A stretch of 64,000 nt of DNA from Cyrtodaria siliqua (GCA_037043455.1 JAWPHD010008258.1:53438-117437), one strand, 5' to 3'. Positions 32,762-44,203 are shown, counted from the stretch's first letter. The notes: generated by a model from the sequence alone, not told the origin. Numbers and translations are program-made.

Positions 32762-33018
32762 GAGGAAGGAACCAAAAACAGAATCAAGACCCTCAAAGAT
32801 ACGGAGGATCGAAAAAAAACCAAGGAAACCCCCAAGAATCCGGAGAAAAAACTCAAAAAAAACCTCAAGGATCCGAAGAAAAACCCCAAGGATCCGAGGA
32901 AAAACCCCAAGGATCAGGAGAATCCGGAGAAAAACCCCAAGAATCCGGAGAAGAACCCCAAGGATCTGGAGAAGAACCCCAAGGACCGGAGAAGAACCCC
33001 AACAATCTTGGAGAATAA
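32762..33018 (+). CDS. Secreted repeat protein, exon 2 (PQG[ST]GEE heptads)
   Basis: The acceptor TTTTTTTCAAAAG lies directly before 32762. The first two bases complete the split glycine codon of exon 1. The frame is Q/N/K-rich at first, then becomes heptads P-Q-G-S/T-G-E-K and later P-Q-G-S/T-G-E-E (21-bp units). It ends at TAA 33016-33018, giving a 111-residue precursor. A 1-bp loss near 32985 and a 1-bp gain near 33009 shift and restore the frame just before this stop, and the repeat continues in frame afterwards. The stop may therefore be a mutation or a consensus error. A low-complexity, acidic, secreted protein of this kind could belong to a mineralised or adhesive matrix, but that is inference only. 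Minus-strand open frames here are shadows. Confidence 0.6.
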
Positions 33019-33180
33019 CCCCAAGGAACCGGAGAAGAACCCCAAGGAACCGCAGAAGAACCCCAAATATCTGGAGAAGAACCCCAAGGAACCGGAGAAG
33101 AACCCCAACAATCTGGAGAAGAACCCCAAGGAACCGGAGAAGCATCCCAAGTAACTGGACAACCAGAAATCCCACAATGA
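33019..33180 (+). pseudogene. Continuation of the heptad repeats after the stop
   Basis: The same frame continues for 53 further codons of P-Q-G-T-G-E-E repeats, then VTGQPEIPQ and a TGA at 33178-33180. The uniform repeat quality before and after the TAA suggests that the ancestral product was about 164 residues. If the TAA is real, this becomes 3' UTR. Confidence 0.6.
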
Positions 33181-33345
33181 TCTGGGATGACTAACAACAC
33201 TTTCGATAATTTAAAACTCGAAAGTTTTGTTAAGCTAATAAACCCCATTGTTTTCTTGCTATGAACATCACAACGAAAATATAAATATCATTTTGCATTA
33301 AACATCGAAACAAACATTTAAAACAACATCTATATTAGAACTTAA

Positions 33346-33351
33346 AATAAA
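33346..33351 (+). terminator. AATAAA polyadenylation signal
   Basis: AATAAA lies 166 bp after the final TGA of the heptad-repeat frame, in AT-rich sequence. It is a plausible 3' end signal for the secreted-protein gene. Confidence 0.4.
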
Positions 33352-33947
33352 AGTGTCCACACGTAAACCAGTTTGTTGTTTTTTTACCAATACTGTGAGC
33401 TTTTAAAATACATACAAAGTTAAAATAAAATCTATCGACAAGTAACGGTTAACGATGGAAACTTATCAAGTCGAAATCAAATCGAGTTGGAATATGGTTC
33501 TAAAAGTGTGCAAACAAACATGTAAATAGCGTTTTAGATGTCATGAGATTTAAATGTTCTGTGCGAACACGTCAGAAATATCAGACGTACTCGCGTGTAT
33601 GACTGTTCTTGAATCTTTTATGTTCCACATAATATCTTATGTGTGACCATATAGGTAGCCTATGTTAGCCCTCATAATGTTCCAAATATGTCACCTTAAA
33701 CTCTTAGACATATATCCCCATGGTAAAAGTTATGACACGTATAGTAGTAGACTGACTGTCGTCTCAGTGGTTATACTTTAATTTAATCAGAATCAAAATA
33801 AAATCTTAAATCCTAAAAATGTTTATCAGTATTTTTTTGAATAGGTCTGGACTATACAAATATACATATGACTGTTTACAATGTTAAAATATTGAGCAAT
33901 TGATTCTGAACCTATTGCCACAGTCGTGTCATCTGACTCACAAATAG
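33352..33947. other. No gene seen
   Basis: This is unique AT-rich sequence between the secreted-protein gene and the large satellite. Nothing was supported. Confidence 0.5.
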
Positions 33948-36912
33948 CAGTAGGTGTAGAAGACAATTCATACAGATATATTCCAGTAGGTGTAGTAGAC
34001 AATTAATACAGATATATCCCAGTAGGTGTATTAGACAATTCATACAGATATATCCCAGTAGGTGTAGTAGACAATTCATATAGATATATCCAGTAGGTGT
34101 AGTAGACAATTTATACAGATATATCCCAGTAAAATATCACTGGCAGTAGGTGTAATAGACAATTCATACAGATATATCCAGTAAGTGTAGTAGACAATTA
34201 ATACAGATATATCCCAGTAAAATATCACTGGCAGTAGGTGTAGTAGACAATTCATACAGATATATCCCAGTAAAATATCACTGGCAGTAGGTGTAGTAGA
34301 CAATTCATACATATATATCCAGTAGGTGTAGTAGACAATTAATACAGATATATCCCAGTAGGTGTAGTAGACATATCCCAGTAGGTGTAGTAGACAATTC
34401 ATACAGATATATCCCAGTAGGTGTAGTAGACAATTAATACAGATATATCCAGTTGGTGTAGTAGACAATGAATACAGATATATCCAGTAGGTGTAGTACA
34501 CAATTCATACAGATATATCCCAGTAGGTGTAGTAGACAGTTAATACAGATATATCCAGTAGGTGTAGTAGACAATTAATACAGATATATCCAGTAGGTGT
34601 AGTAAACAATTCATACAGATATATCCAGTTGGTGTAGTAGACAATTCATACAGATATATCCCAGTAGGTGTAGTAGACACTTAATACAGATATATCCAGT
34701 AGGTGTAGTAAACAATTCATACAGATATATCCAGTAGGTGTAGTAGACAATTCATAAAGATATATCTAGTAATATATCACTGGCAGTAGGTGTAGTAGAC
34801 AATTAATACAGATATATCCAGTTGGTGTAGTAGACAATTAATACAGATATATCCAGTAGGTGTAGTAGACAATTAATACAGATATATCCCAGTAAAATAT
34901 CACTGGCAGTAGGTGTAATAGACAATTCATACAGATATATCCAGTAGGTGTAGTAGACAATTAATACAGATATATCCAGTAGGTGTAGTAGACAATTAAT
35001 ACAGATATATCCAGTAGGTGTAGTAAACAATTCATACAGATATATCCAGTAGGTGTAGTAGACAATTCATAAGGATATATCTAGTAATATATCACTGGCA
35101 GTAGGTGTAGTAGACAATTAATACAGATATATCCAGTTGGTGTAGTAGACAATTAATACAGATATATCCAGTAGGTGTAGTAGACAATTAATACAGATAT
35201 ATCCAAGTAAAATATCACTGGCAGTAGGTGTAATAGACAATTCATACTGATATATCCAGTAGGTGTAGTAGACAATTCATACATATATATCCCAGTAGGT
35301 GTAGTAGACAATTCATACAGATATATCCCAGTAGGTGTAGTAGACAATTAATACAGATATATCCCAGCAAAATATCACTGGCAGTAGGTGTAGAGGACAA
35401 TTCATACAGATATATCCAGAAGGTGTAGTAGACAATTCAAACAGATATATACCAGTAAAATATCACTGGCAGTAGGTGTAGTAGACAATTCATACGATAT
35501 ATCCCTGTAGGTGTAGTAGACAATTAATACAGATCTATCCCAGTATAATATCACTGGCAGTAGGTGTAGTAGACAATTCATACAGATATATCCAGTAGGT
35601 GTAGTAGACAGTTTATACAGATATATCCCAGTAAAATATCACTGGCAGTAGGTGTAGTAGACAATTTATACATATATATCCAGTAGGTGTAGTAGACAAT
35701 TAATACAGATATATCCAAGTAAAATATCACTGGCAGTAGGTGTAGTAGATAGTTCATACAGATATATCCCAGTAGGTGTAGTAGACAATTAATACAGATA
35801 TATCTCAGTAAAATATCACTGGCAGTAGGTGTAGTAGACAATTCGTACAGATATATCCAGTAGGTATAGTAGACAATTCATACAGATATATCCAGTAGGT
35901 GTCTTAGACAATTCATACAGATATATCCAGTAGGTGTAGAAGACAATTCATACAGATATATCCCAGTAGGTGTAGTAGACAATTAATACAGATATATCCC
36001 AGTAAGATATCACTGGCAAACGGTGTAGTAGACAATTAATACAGATATATCCAGTAGATGTAGTAGACAATTCATACATATATATCCCAGTAGGTGTAGT
36101 AGACAATTAATACTGCAGATATATCCCAGTAGGTGTAGTAGACAATTCATACTGCAGATATATCCAGTAGGTGTAGTAGACAATTCATACTGCAGATATA
36201 TCCAGTATGTGTAGTAGACAATTCATACATATATATTTAGTAGGTGTAGTAGACAATTAATACAGATATATCCAGTAGGTGTAGTAGACAATTAATACAG
36301 ATATATCCCAGTAGGTGTAGTAGACAATTCATAGAGATATATCCAGTAGGTGTAGTAGACAATTAATACAGATATATCCCAGTAAAATATCGCTGGCAGT
36401 AGGTGTAGTAGACAATTCATACAGATATATCCCAGTAAAATATCACTGGCAGTAGGTGTAGTAGACAATTAATACAGATATATCCCAGTAGGTGTAGTAG
36501 ACAATTCATACAGATATATCCAGTAGGTGTAGTAGACAATTAATACAGATATAATCAGTAGGTGTAGTAGACATTTCATACCGCAGATATATCCAGTAGG
36601 TGTAGTAGACAATTCATACATATATATCCAGTAGGTGTAGTAGACAATTCATACAGATATATCCCAGTAGGTGTAGTAGACAATTCATACAGATATATCC
36701 AGTAGGGGTAGTAGACAATTCATACAGATATATCCCAGTAGGTGTAGTAGACCATCAATACAGCTTTATCCAGTAGGTTTAGTAGACAATTAATACAGAT
36801 ATATCTAGTAGGTGTAGTAGACAATTCATAAAGATATATCCAGTAGGTGTAGTAGACAATTCATACTGCAGATATATCCAGTAGGTGTAGTAGACAATTC
36901 ATACAGATATAT
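33948..36912. repeat. 35/36-bp satellite, segment 1
   Basis: Units contain TAGGTGTAGTAGACAATT, then MATACAGATATATCC. Length is 35 bp when the unit ends TCCAGTAGG and 36 bp when it ends TCCCAGTAGG. Variants insert TGC before AGATATATCC, and others insert a 17-bp AAATATCACTGGCAGTA after CAGTA. A block with ATCTAGTAATATATCAC is duplicated with a 315-bp offset (34751 and 35066). None of the minus-strand frames is coding. The segment stops at the LTR element. Confidence 0.97.
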
Positions 36913-38107
36913 TGTAATGACCGGCGGCTTTTAAATAATAACATGAAGTCAACATAAAGTAACATATTTATTATTTAACTAGATCTAGTGTTCAAAGTAT
37001 TTAAACAATATTACCTGAACTTTTTGTAGTCAGCTCTTAATTAATACAAGAGCAAAATAACCGATATTTCAATAAAATGGCGGTATTTTATCTCTATACT
37101 GTATAGATACGGCGAAAACAACCCAAGAGTAAATCAGTACTTATTTCGGCGGACGAGAATAAATAAATAGAAATCACAAGTCACCTTTAAGACCAGATTT
37201 GAAATAACCACAGAATTTCAGATAACCACAGGCTTCTAAATAACCTGCCACAGGTATAATATCACCAGTCACCTGAAGACCGCATTTCAAATAAACCCGC
37301 CAAAGGAACCTCTGAGAGAACTGACTTTTGATTGACAGACGCGCTTTATATACCGTTGGGTCATGATCACGTGATCCAAACTGACAAATGATTGACGGTC
37401 CGGTGGTGGAGGTGTGTCTGAATGATCCAATCGAAATAATCTAGTCCACCGGTAGCCAATGAAATTGGAGACCGGTGACCAGGCAAAGATTCAGACTCAC
37501 TGGGCCTCAACAGACCATCGATCACTGTTATTTGCCAATAAGTAAATAAAACATGTTTTAACATGTTTCAGACGAACATGAATACATTCCTTGTTGAATT
37601 ACGAAAAGAATGATATAAGTTTTATACTGAACTGTGCCTTATTTATCACAAACATCGTAGACAAATACTTTGAAGTGAGCAGGCTAAACCTACGCTATGG
37701 AACTGGGCTACTGTGACCAAAGTGCGGAGATTATTTTATAACTAAGCATTTAAACAATGAATAATATCAACTAGGTTGCAAAGTTACATCATTACTATAA
37801 TAGGAATTGGTGGTATTAAACCAGATTAATTTATAGAGCGATAAATTACTACCAGACCTTTACCGGTGCCAACAACAACAATAAACATGGCCGCCTCCAG
37901 TAAGATTGTCAGTTGCTAATGTGGAAATCTATCAAATAATGCGGTTTAAGTGCATTTTAAGAAATGAAGATGATAATTCCTGAACACACCAAGGTGTATG
38001 TTATGTAAGTGAACAGTATTTATACGTTTATAATAAATAGTAAAGGAATCACATTGTAATATGGTACCGAGCTGTAAATGTAAACAATGATGCCCCCAAG
38101 TCTTACA
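36913..38107 (-). repeat. 3' LTR of the Gypsy element
   Basis: This is one of two 1195-bp LTRs; on the minus strand it starts TGTAAGACTTGG and ends GGTCATTACA. It differs from 45763-46957 at about 20 positions by eye (roughly 2 percent). A TATATA box (37347-37352) and a GATCACGTGATC palindrome (37365-37376) lie in the presumed U3. An AATAAA on the minus strand (36966-36971) could serve polyadenylation. A 65-codon frame in both LTRs is just a consequence of their identity. Confidence 0.95.
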
Positions 38108-38118
38108 TTCCCCCCAAC
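38108..38118 (-). promoter_or_regulatory. Polypurine tract
   Basis: On the minus strand AGTTGGGGGGAA lies immediately before the 3' LTR (TGTAAGACTT). This is the expected primer for plus-strand DNA synthesis. Confidence 0.8.
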
Positions 38119-38315
38119 TTTCAAAAATAAAATTCTCCTGAATTTTACAATACATACAGTTTGTTGAAATTCCATTTCTAATTATTATAGTTTGTTCATC
38201 GATAACTTCACAATATTGACACAACTTGACAAGTTCTTAAATAGTTATTGCTATGTTCATTTTTAATATAATTTCCTATATTTGCACGGATTAACAAGTC
38301 CTTAAAGAGTTACTG

Positions 38316-38906
38316 TTATTTTAAATTACCCTTTTTACTTCTTTTCAGCTCAACGGTGTTTTGGATACGCAGCGGGATAAAGTCACAGCATCTTGTAAGA
38401 ATGACTTTGCGTGTATTTCGCATCATCGAGGAGCATTCGACCATCTGGAGCCACTCGCTAGATTTCACATGTCCCAATGCGATTTGTCTGAGATGTTGAT
38501 AGACTGCATACGAACATGCAAGGAACGTGTCTTGTTTCTGCGCAGCTGGAGAGGAGCTTCCTGGTAACACGAGGAAGTTGAACTCATTGAGCATTGTATT
38601 ACGTTCCAGTTTTGCCATATTTGCGCCACGTGCGGTTAGAATTCTGAAACACAGCATCTCCACTTGCAACAGTTTCTGATCAGGGGAAAGTTCCTGCCAT
38701 CCCTTTGGGGGCCATTTGGCGGTAAAACTACCTTCTCGAAGAGTAACCGCTTCATCTACACCCCATTGACGTCTTGCTGGTGGAAATAATGGGAGTGCAC
38801 CAAGCCGGAGAAGTCTCGTTGCTCTGTAAGTTTGTTTATTTGTGGACTTCTGTGGAGTCCACTTTGTTTTCAAGTGACAGGCGTGGCCTTTTCGGTTCAG
38901 GGACAT
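38316..38906 (-). CDS. Second accessory ORF of the Gypsy element, unknown
   Basis: This 196-codon frame from an ATG at 38906 overlaps the end of the zinc-finger ORF by 71 bp, in the +1 frame relative to it. It contains RQWGVDEAVTLREGSFTAKW, WQELSPDQKLLQVEMLCFRI and NEFNFLVLPGSSSPAAQKQD, which looks like a globular, non-repetitive protein. The first 30 residues, in the overlap, look less protein-like than the rest. The two frames may therefore be one long protein split by a 1-bp indel, or the product may need frameshifting. It has no similarity that I recognise to gag, pol or env proteins. Confidence 0.5.
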   Translation of the reverse strand: MSLNRKGHACHLKTKWTPQKSTNKQTYRATRLLRLGALPLFPPARRQWGVDEAVTLREGSFTAKWPPKGWQELSPDQKLLQVEMLCFRILTARGANMAKLERNTMLNEFNFLVLPGSSSPAAQKQDTFLACSYAVYQHLRQIALGHVKSSEWLQMVECSSMMRNTRKVILTRCCDFIPLRIQNTVELKRSKKGNLK

Positions 38907-39642
38907 TGTATGTTATTTCAATTTTAATGGACGTAACTGTTGAAATAAGACTTCGATGGATACCGAGGTGTCCACTAATTGTCTGCCTTATGTTAATGTC
39001 TTTATCCTCAGTGGCCATTTCGAAGTGTTCGTGAGGACGCGAATGTTTTAGCGAGGCCATTCTCCTAGCTAAAGCCCGCATGGCAATTTTGTCATCAAAC
39101 AAGTCACTGGTCAAGTGAGCTCTGACCTTGTCGTGCTCTAATGTTACATCGACGTAAATGTCCTTGGGATTTAGTGACACATAAACCACGTGGATTTCCT
39201 CGTTTTCATTTGACTCGGCGAGTACAAGTTTGGCAGGCAGAGTAAAATCCTGGCTAGCTAACTCCCAGCCATCTAGAATTTGTTGTCTGGAGCGCGTAGC
39301 TTTTGGGCCTATCATTCGGCTCCACATCAGCATGACTGTACGTAATTTTACAGCGCTTGGAGACAATCGATCAGCGATGTTTACATACTTCATGTATTCT
39401 GCCGGATGAATAGACAAGAAAAATCCATGACCCTCACTGAAAGCATCCTCCGGTAACTCCTTATAGTCACGAGCGTGAGCTTTTGCACAGTGAACTTTCA
39501 AGTCACTGACCCTCTTGAAAATGACTTCTTTAGCTGAGCACAAGGGACAGACCACCGATAACAACCCATGTTCCCTCTGGACATGGTGTTTTAGAATTGT
39601 CTTACTGTTGAAGGTTGTCTTGCAGGAAGAACAAGACTCCAT
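38836..39642 (-). CDS. C2H2 zinc-finger ORF carried by the Gypsy element
   Basis: This 268-codon frame begins at an ATG one base after a good splice acceptor (TCCTATATTTCAG). Residues 4-25 form a C-x2-C-x12-H-x4-H finger (CSSCKTTFNSK onward) and residues 32-56 a second C-x2-C-x15-H-x4-H finger (CPLCSAKEVIF onward). About 190 residues of globular-looking sequence follow (GFFLSIHPAEYMKYV, VKLRTVMLMWSRMIGPKATR, EEIHVVYVSLNPKDIYVDVT), then a basic EPKRPRLSLE, and it ends at TAA 38836-38838. It lies where env lies in envelope-bearing Gypsy elements but has no signal peptide, membrane segment or fusion peptide. It is either a captured host gene or an accessory protein. The family is not recognised. 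Confidence 0.65.
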   Translation of the reverse strand: MESCSSCKTTFNSKTILKHHVQREHGLLSVVCPLCSAKEVIFKRVSDLKVHCAKAHARDYKELPEDAFSEGHGFFLSIHPAEYMKYVNIADRLSPSAVKLRTVMLMWSRMIGPKATRSRQQILDGWELASQDFTLPAKLVLAESNENEEIHVVYVSLNPKDIYVDVTLEHDKVRAHLTSDLFDDKIAMRALARRMASLKHSRPHEHFEMATEDKDINIRQTISGHLGIHRSLISTVTSIKIEITYNVPEPKRPRLSLENKVDSTEVHK

Positions 39643-40436
39643 CCTGAAATATAGGACATTGTATAATTCATCTCCACTGATCCGACTTGTTTTAGTTATT
39701 TAATAAAGTTTATAATCCAATCTAATCTAAGTGTTATGTAAACATTTCTTTAAAATCACTGCTTTCACAATGTTACTATATGCCTATATTGTCAGATTCA
39801 CAATAATTGTTTGTATGATGCCTCAATCATTAATGCAATTAAAATGATGTATTGTTTATCTTATTAATAACTTGTTGATTGATAATTACGACTAATGAAA
39901 TCTTGGGTCGTTCCGCCACGAAATATTCTCGACGCGGTTTATCAAACGTAAGTATCCCGGTATGACGTGTAATTTAAATCGCAACATGTCATTTTTTATA
40001 CTATTATTTCACATCAAAATTCATCGAACACGTATTGTTCATAATAAGTGTCCCGTCACAGATCCAATAGACAGCACAGCAACTTGATGCGTCCAGGGAA
40101 CCGCCATCAACGAAACGTATCATCGTCTTTCACATGGTGCGTCCAGAGAACCGCCACCCTTTTAATACCAATAAGCACTCGATCTGTAGTTATTACTCTT
40201 ATACATATGTATATAAAAATGTGCTTCAATTCACAATTTAAAGTTCACATCTATCATATGTTTGTTTTAAACATGTATAATAGATTGCCTCGCTGTACTT
40301 TACTGTTTTTATTTTTCATTAATAATTTTATTTATTTTGAAACGGCAATGTCTGTTAACATTTAACAAATAACTTAAACAACTTGCTTATTAAACTGTAA
40401 TAAGCACTGTCCTAACATCACAGTACAAGTTAATGT
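39643..40436 (-). other. Non-coding spacer between pol and the extra ORFs
   Basis: No minus-strand frame of note occurs here. It ends with the splice acceptor at 39644-39645. A plus-strand frame at 40048-40365 has no supporting features and runs against the element. Confidence 0.5.
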
Positions 40437-43400
40437 TTATTTTGTACTGGTTACCGATACTGTCCACCGTGGTGGGTTTCTACCATTGTATGGTAGTAAC
40501 CTGTCGATGTGATAGACCTTTGCTCTCTGTTTTGGTGAACTTTTCACCAAATACATAACATCATCAAGCTGCTTGGTTATAACATAAGGTCCCTTCCATT
40601 TCGATGTTAATTTTGAACACACACCAACACGGCGATTCGGGTTATACAACCATACTGGTTGTCCAGGGCGCAACGACCGTTTTTTCGCTCTTAAATCATA
40701 ATGTCTTTTTTGGTATTCAGAATTTGACTTCAGTGATTTCCTGGCAAGTTCATGCATTTTGGAAAAAGAAACGCGTAGTTCCTCGACATACTGTATAGAA
40801 GTCAAAGAATCGGGAGATTCTGTTTCATCTCTTGGCTTGCCTATGACGGCTTCTATTGGCAGTGTGACTTCCCTGCCGAACACCATTTTGTTCGGACTTA
40901 TTCCAGTACTCGAATGTACAGAAGCACGATAAGCCATAAGCAGCTGTGGCATATACTTGTCCCAATCATGCTGGTCTTCTTGACAGTACATGGTCAGCAT
41001 TGATAATAATGTACGATTAAATCGCTCGACACTACCATTGGCCTGGGGTCTCATACTGCTTGTCTGAACTTTATCGATATGTAAAAAGCTGCAGACTTCT
41101 TGAAAAAGAGCAGACGTGAAGTTTGAACCCTGGTCACTCAGGATTTGCAAAGGCGTACCAAAACGACATATAAACTCGTTAACAAGGACTGCTACGATGG
41201 TCTGAGTCTCTTGGTTCGGTAGTGCATAGGCCTCTGTCCATTTTGTGAAGCAATCAACAAGTACTAAAATGTACTTGTTGCCTTTATTGGTGACGGTTAA
41301 GGGGCCAAGTATGTCAATAGCTACTTTTTCCATGGGCTCACCTACTAGGAATTGTCGTAATGGGGCCTTGGAATCAGATGTTGATTTACGGGCTACACGT
41401 TGGTTACATGTGTTACAATATCTGACGATCGCGTCTTTCATGCCTGGCCAATAGAATGATTGTTTGACACGGTGTAAGGTTTTATCAGATCCCAAGTGTC
41501 CAGCTGTTGGAATATCGTGAAAATACCGAATGATATCATTTTGCTTGCACGCGGGCACGATTAGCAAGTGCACATCCTGCTTTAATTCGGTGTCCAAAAA
41601 CATGTGGTGTAGTAGGCCTTTTATCACGCACGGGCGATCCCATTGGCGCCACAAAGTTTTCAAAAATGACGAGCCAGCAGACACTTGATCCCATGCCGGA
41701 CGACTAGCATTGCTCTCTTTAGCTGCTAGTAAATGAGCGATTGCGGGGTCTTGATTTTGTCCTTGTATTAAATCACTTGTGCTCCAACCATCCAGGAACG
41801 ATCGGTTTAATGTTTGGTCATTTTCAGATTGTATAACTCGAATGCCGGAACTAGAACTTGGAACATCGTGTGAGACCTCTGTTAAAGAATCAACTGTTTC
41901 GGATTCTTCATCACTTTCCGAAGAATTAAGATTCTCTTGTCGCTCGCATACCCGACATGGCCTACGCGATAGGGCATCAGCATTTGAATGCTTAAGACCA
42001 GCGCGATGTATGATAGTGAGATTATAAGTCTCTAGTTCTAGAACCCATCGCGCAATCTGACCTGACGGTCTTTTCAATTGTTTAAGCCAGCTTACAGCAG
42101 CATTATCTGTCCTTAACAAGGTTGGTTGACCATAAAGGTATGAATGAAATGTCCTTAAAGACTTTACTACAGCCAGGAATTCTTTTCGTGTGGTACAGTA
42201 AGATTGTTCATGTTTGTTTAAAGACTGACTCATATAGGCAGTAACTCTCTCTGAATCGCCTTGTTTTTGGGACAGTACAGCTCCAACACTTTTGTCACTT
42301 GCATCAGTGTCAAGTATAAAAGGAGTATCAGGTAATGGATATGCTAGAATCGGGGCACTTACGAGAGCTTCTTTTAAGAGTTCAAATGCTCTGTTTGCAT
42401 CATCGTTCCACACAAATTTAACTCCCTTATCACACAGTTTGTGTAGAGGTCTGGCGATAGCAGCAAAACCTTGTACAAAGCGACGGTAGTATGAACAAAG
42501 ACCCAAAAAGCTCCTGGTTTCTTTGACTGACTTTGGTACTGGCCAATCTTTGACAGCCGAGATTTTAGCTGGATCGGTGGACACGCCTTGTTCTGAAACT
42601 ACATGTCCATGAAACTTAGCTTGTTTTTGGAAAAACACACATTTGGACGGTTTAAGTGATAGGTTTGCTTCCAGCAATCTTTCAAAGATATTTCGTAATC
42701 GGTGTTACCCTTCAGAGATAGTGTTGCTTGGAGAAATAATGTCATCCATGTACAACAGCAATTCAATCCACTGTAAACCTCTCAAAACGTCTTCCATTAA
42801 TCGTTCAAAAGTTGAAGGACTATATGCCAGTCCAAAGGGCATGACTGTCCACTGAAAAAGGCCGAGGTTGGTTGCGAATGCGGTCTTCTAGCGGTCCTCG
42901 GGGGCCATGCCAACCTGCCAGAACCCTGAATTCAAGTCCATAGAACTGTACCACTTGGACTTTGACAGTGCATCTAAGCACTCATCAACACGTGGGAGAG
43001 GGTAGGCATCTTTTACCGTAAGGTCATTGAGGACCCTGTAATCAACGCAAAATCGTATACTGCCATCCTTTTTTGTTACAAGGACAACCGGCGAACTCCA
43101 TGGGCTATTGTAAGGTTCTATTACACCTTTGTCTAGCATTTTATATATTTCTTCCCTCTCAGCTTGACGCTTACCTATAGGTTGCCGTCTGGGTGGTTGA
43201 CGCACTGGTATGACATTACCAGTATGAATTCGGTGTTGTACTCTATCACACCGTCCAAGGTCATCAGATGATTTGGCGAATACAGTTTGGTACTCAATAA
43301 GAAGTTCTTTTAATTGTTCCTTTTCGGATGCATCTAGGTGCTCAGAACTTCTTTGAAACAGGTCATGCAAATGTTGCGGTAAAAGTTTCTTATTTACCGA

Positions 43401-44203
43401 AATGTTACTTTTTAAATTTCGAACACAATCCTTATTCTGTTCGTTATCTTTATATGCTTCACATGTACCAATAGCTTGTTTTGCAAACAACTTAATCTCT
43501 TTATCGGAGTAATTGACAAAGTTCACTTTTACATCTGTTTCGGTTTTAACAATGCCGGGAACCATACCAATCTGTTCAGAAGACATTTGCAGGGGTTCAG
43601 TTAAACCATACGTTGTTAATTTATCAGAATCGGGTATTTCAACATGCAACCATACAGCTGAATTCGCGGGGACAACAGTTGTTTTTCTGACCAACACCCT
43701 ACAAGTAACAGACTTTTCACTACCTACCCAACACTTTATTTCGTTATACTTTGTCACTATCTTACCAGTCTTATAGTTTATGTTTTCAGCAAACTTAAGA
43801 AGAAAATCTTGACCAATTATACCGTCTTGTCCAATTTCACATACTATGACGGGATGTTCAAAATAATGTCCTTCTAAAGCTATTTTTATTGTTACAATTC
43901 CGAGCGTAATGATCTTATTTCCACTAGCGTCAAGAACGGGGGTGTTAAAGGGTTCTATGGTGGGTTTTTGATCCTCAGGGATTTCGTTATATATCTGTAA
44001 TGAAATAATTGAGGCAGTTGACCCATTGTCAATCAAAAACTCGGTCGGTTGGCCAAACACAGTCCCCTTTGTATAAAAACCATTATCCCATTTCTTTTCA
44101 ATAATATGGCCTGTTCTGACAGAGTCCTTTTGTTGATCATCGATAGGCCTGTCACTATCATGTGTCGGCTCATGGCCTACTGAGTCGACATTTGCTCGTT
44201 TCC
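40437..44203 (-). pseudogene. pol: Gypsy pol polyprotein, two nonsense codons
   Basis: The frame is -1 relative to gag and is open upstream to the slippery site. Domains in order: aspartic protease with FLIDNGST (N in place of the usual T/S of D-T/S-G), reverse transcriptase (WSSPVVLVTKKDGSIRFCVD, DLNSGFWQV, catalytic YMDD at 42741-42752), RNase H (ILDTDASDKSVGAVLS to HSNADALSRR), and integrase with an HHCC region (GHLGSDKTLHR to CNTC). The DDE residues are in AIDILGPL, LSDQGSNF and GSVERFNRT. A GPY-type module (KWKGPYVI) precedes a normal stop at 40437-40439. Nonsense codons TAG (42888-42890) and TAA (42705-42707) flank the YMDD motif in the same frame; no frameshift is needed between the open parts. 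Confidence 0.93.

Noticed and set aside
32648..33248. Minus-strand frames of 87-175 codons with GSSPVPWGSS or LGFFS-type repeats
   Set aside because: They are antisense shadows of the plus-strand heptad-repeat exon, which has matching splice phase and a signal-peptide exon.
33912..36000. Minus-strand frames with repeated STTPTGYICINCLLHLL-type peptides
   Set aside because: They follow the 35/36-bp satellite unit exactly and appear wherever the array does; stops depend only on unit variants.
37367..37564. A 65-codon frame also found at 46217-46414
   Set aside because: It recurs because it lies in the two LTRs; its position in the presumed U3 and lack of features argue against a protein.
40048..40365. 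A 105-codon plus-strand frame inside the LTR element
   Set aside because: It is antisense to the element, starts in non-coding spacer and has no recognisable domain.
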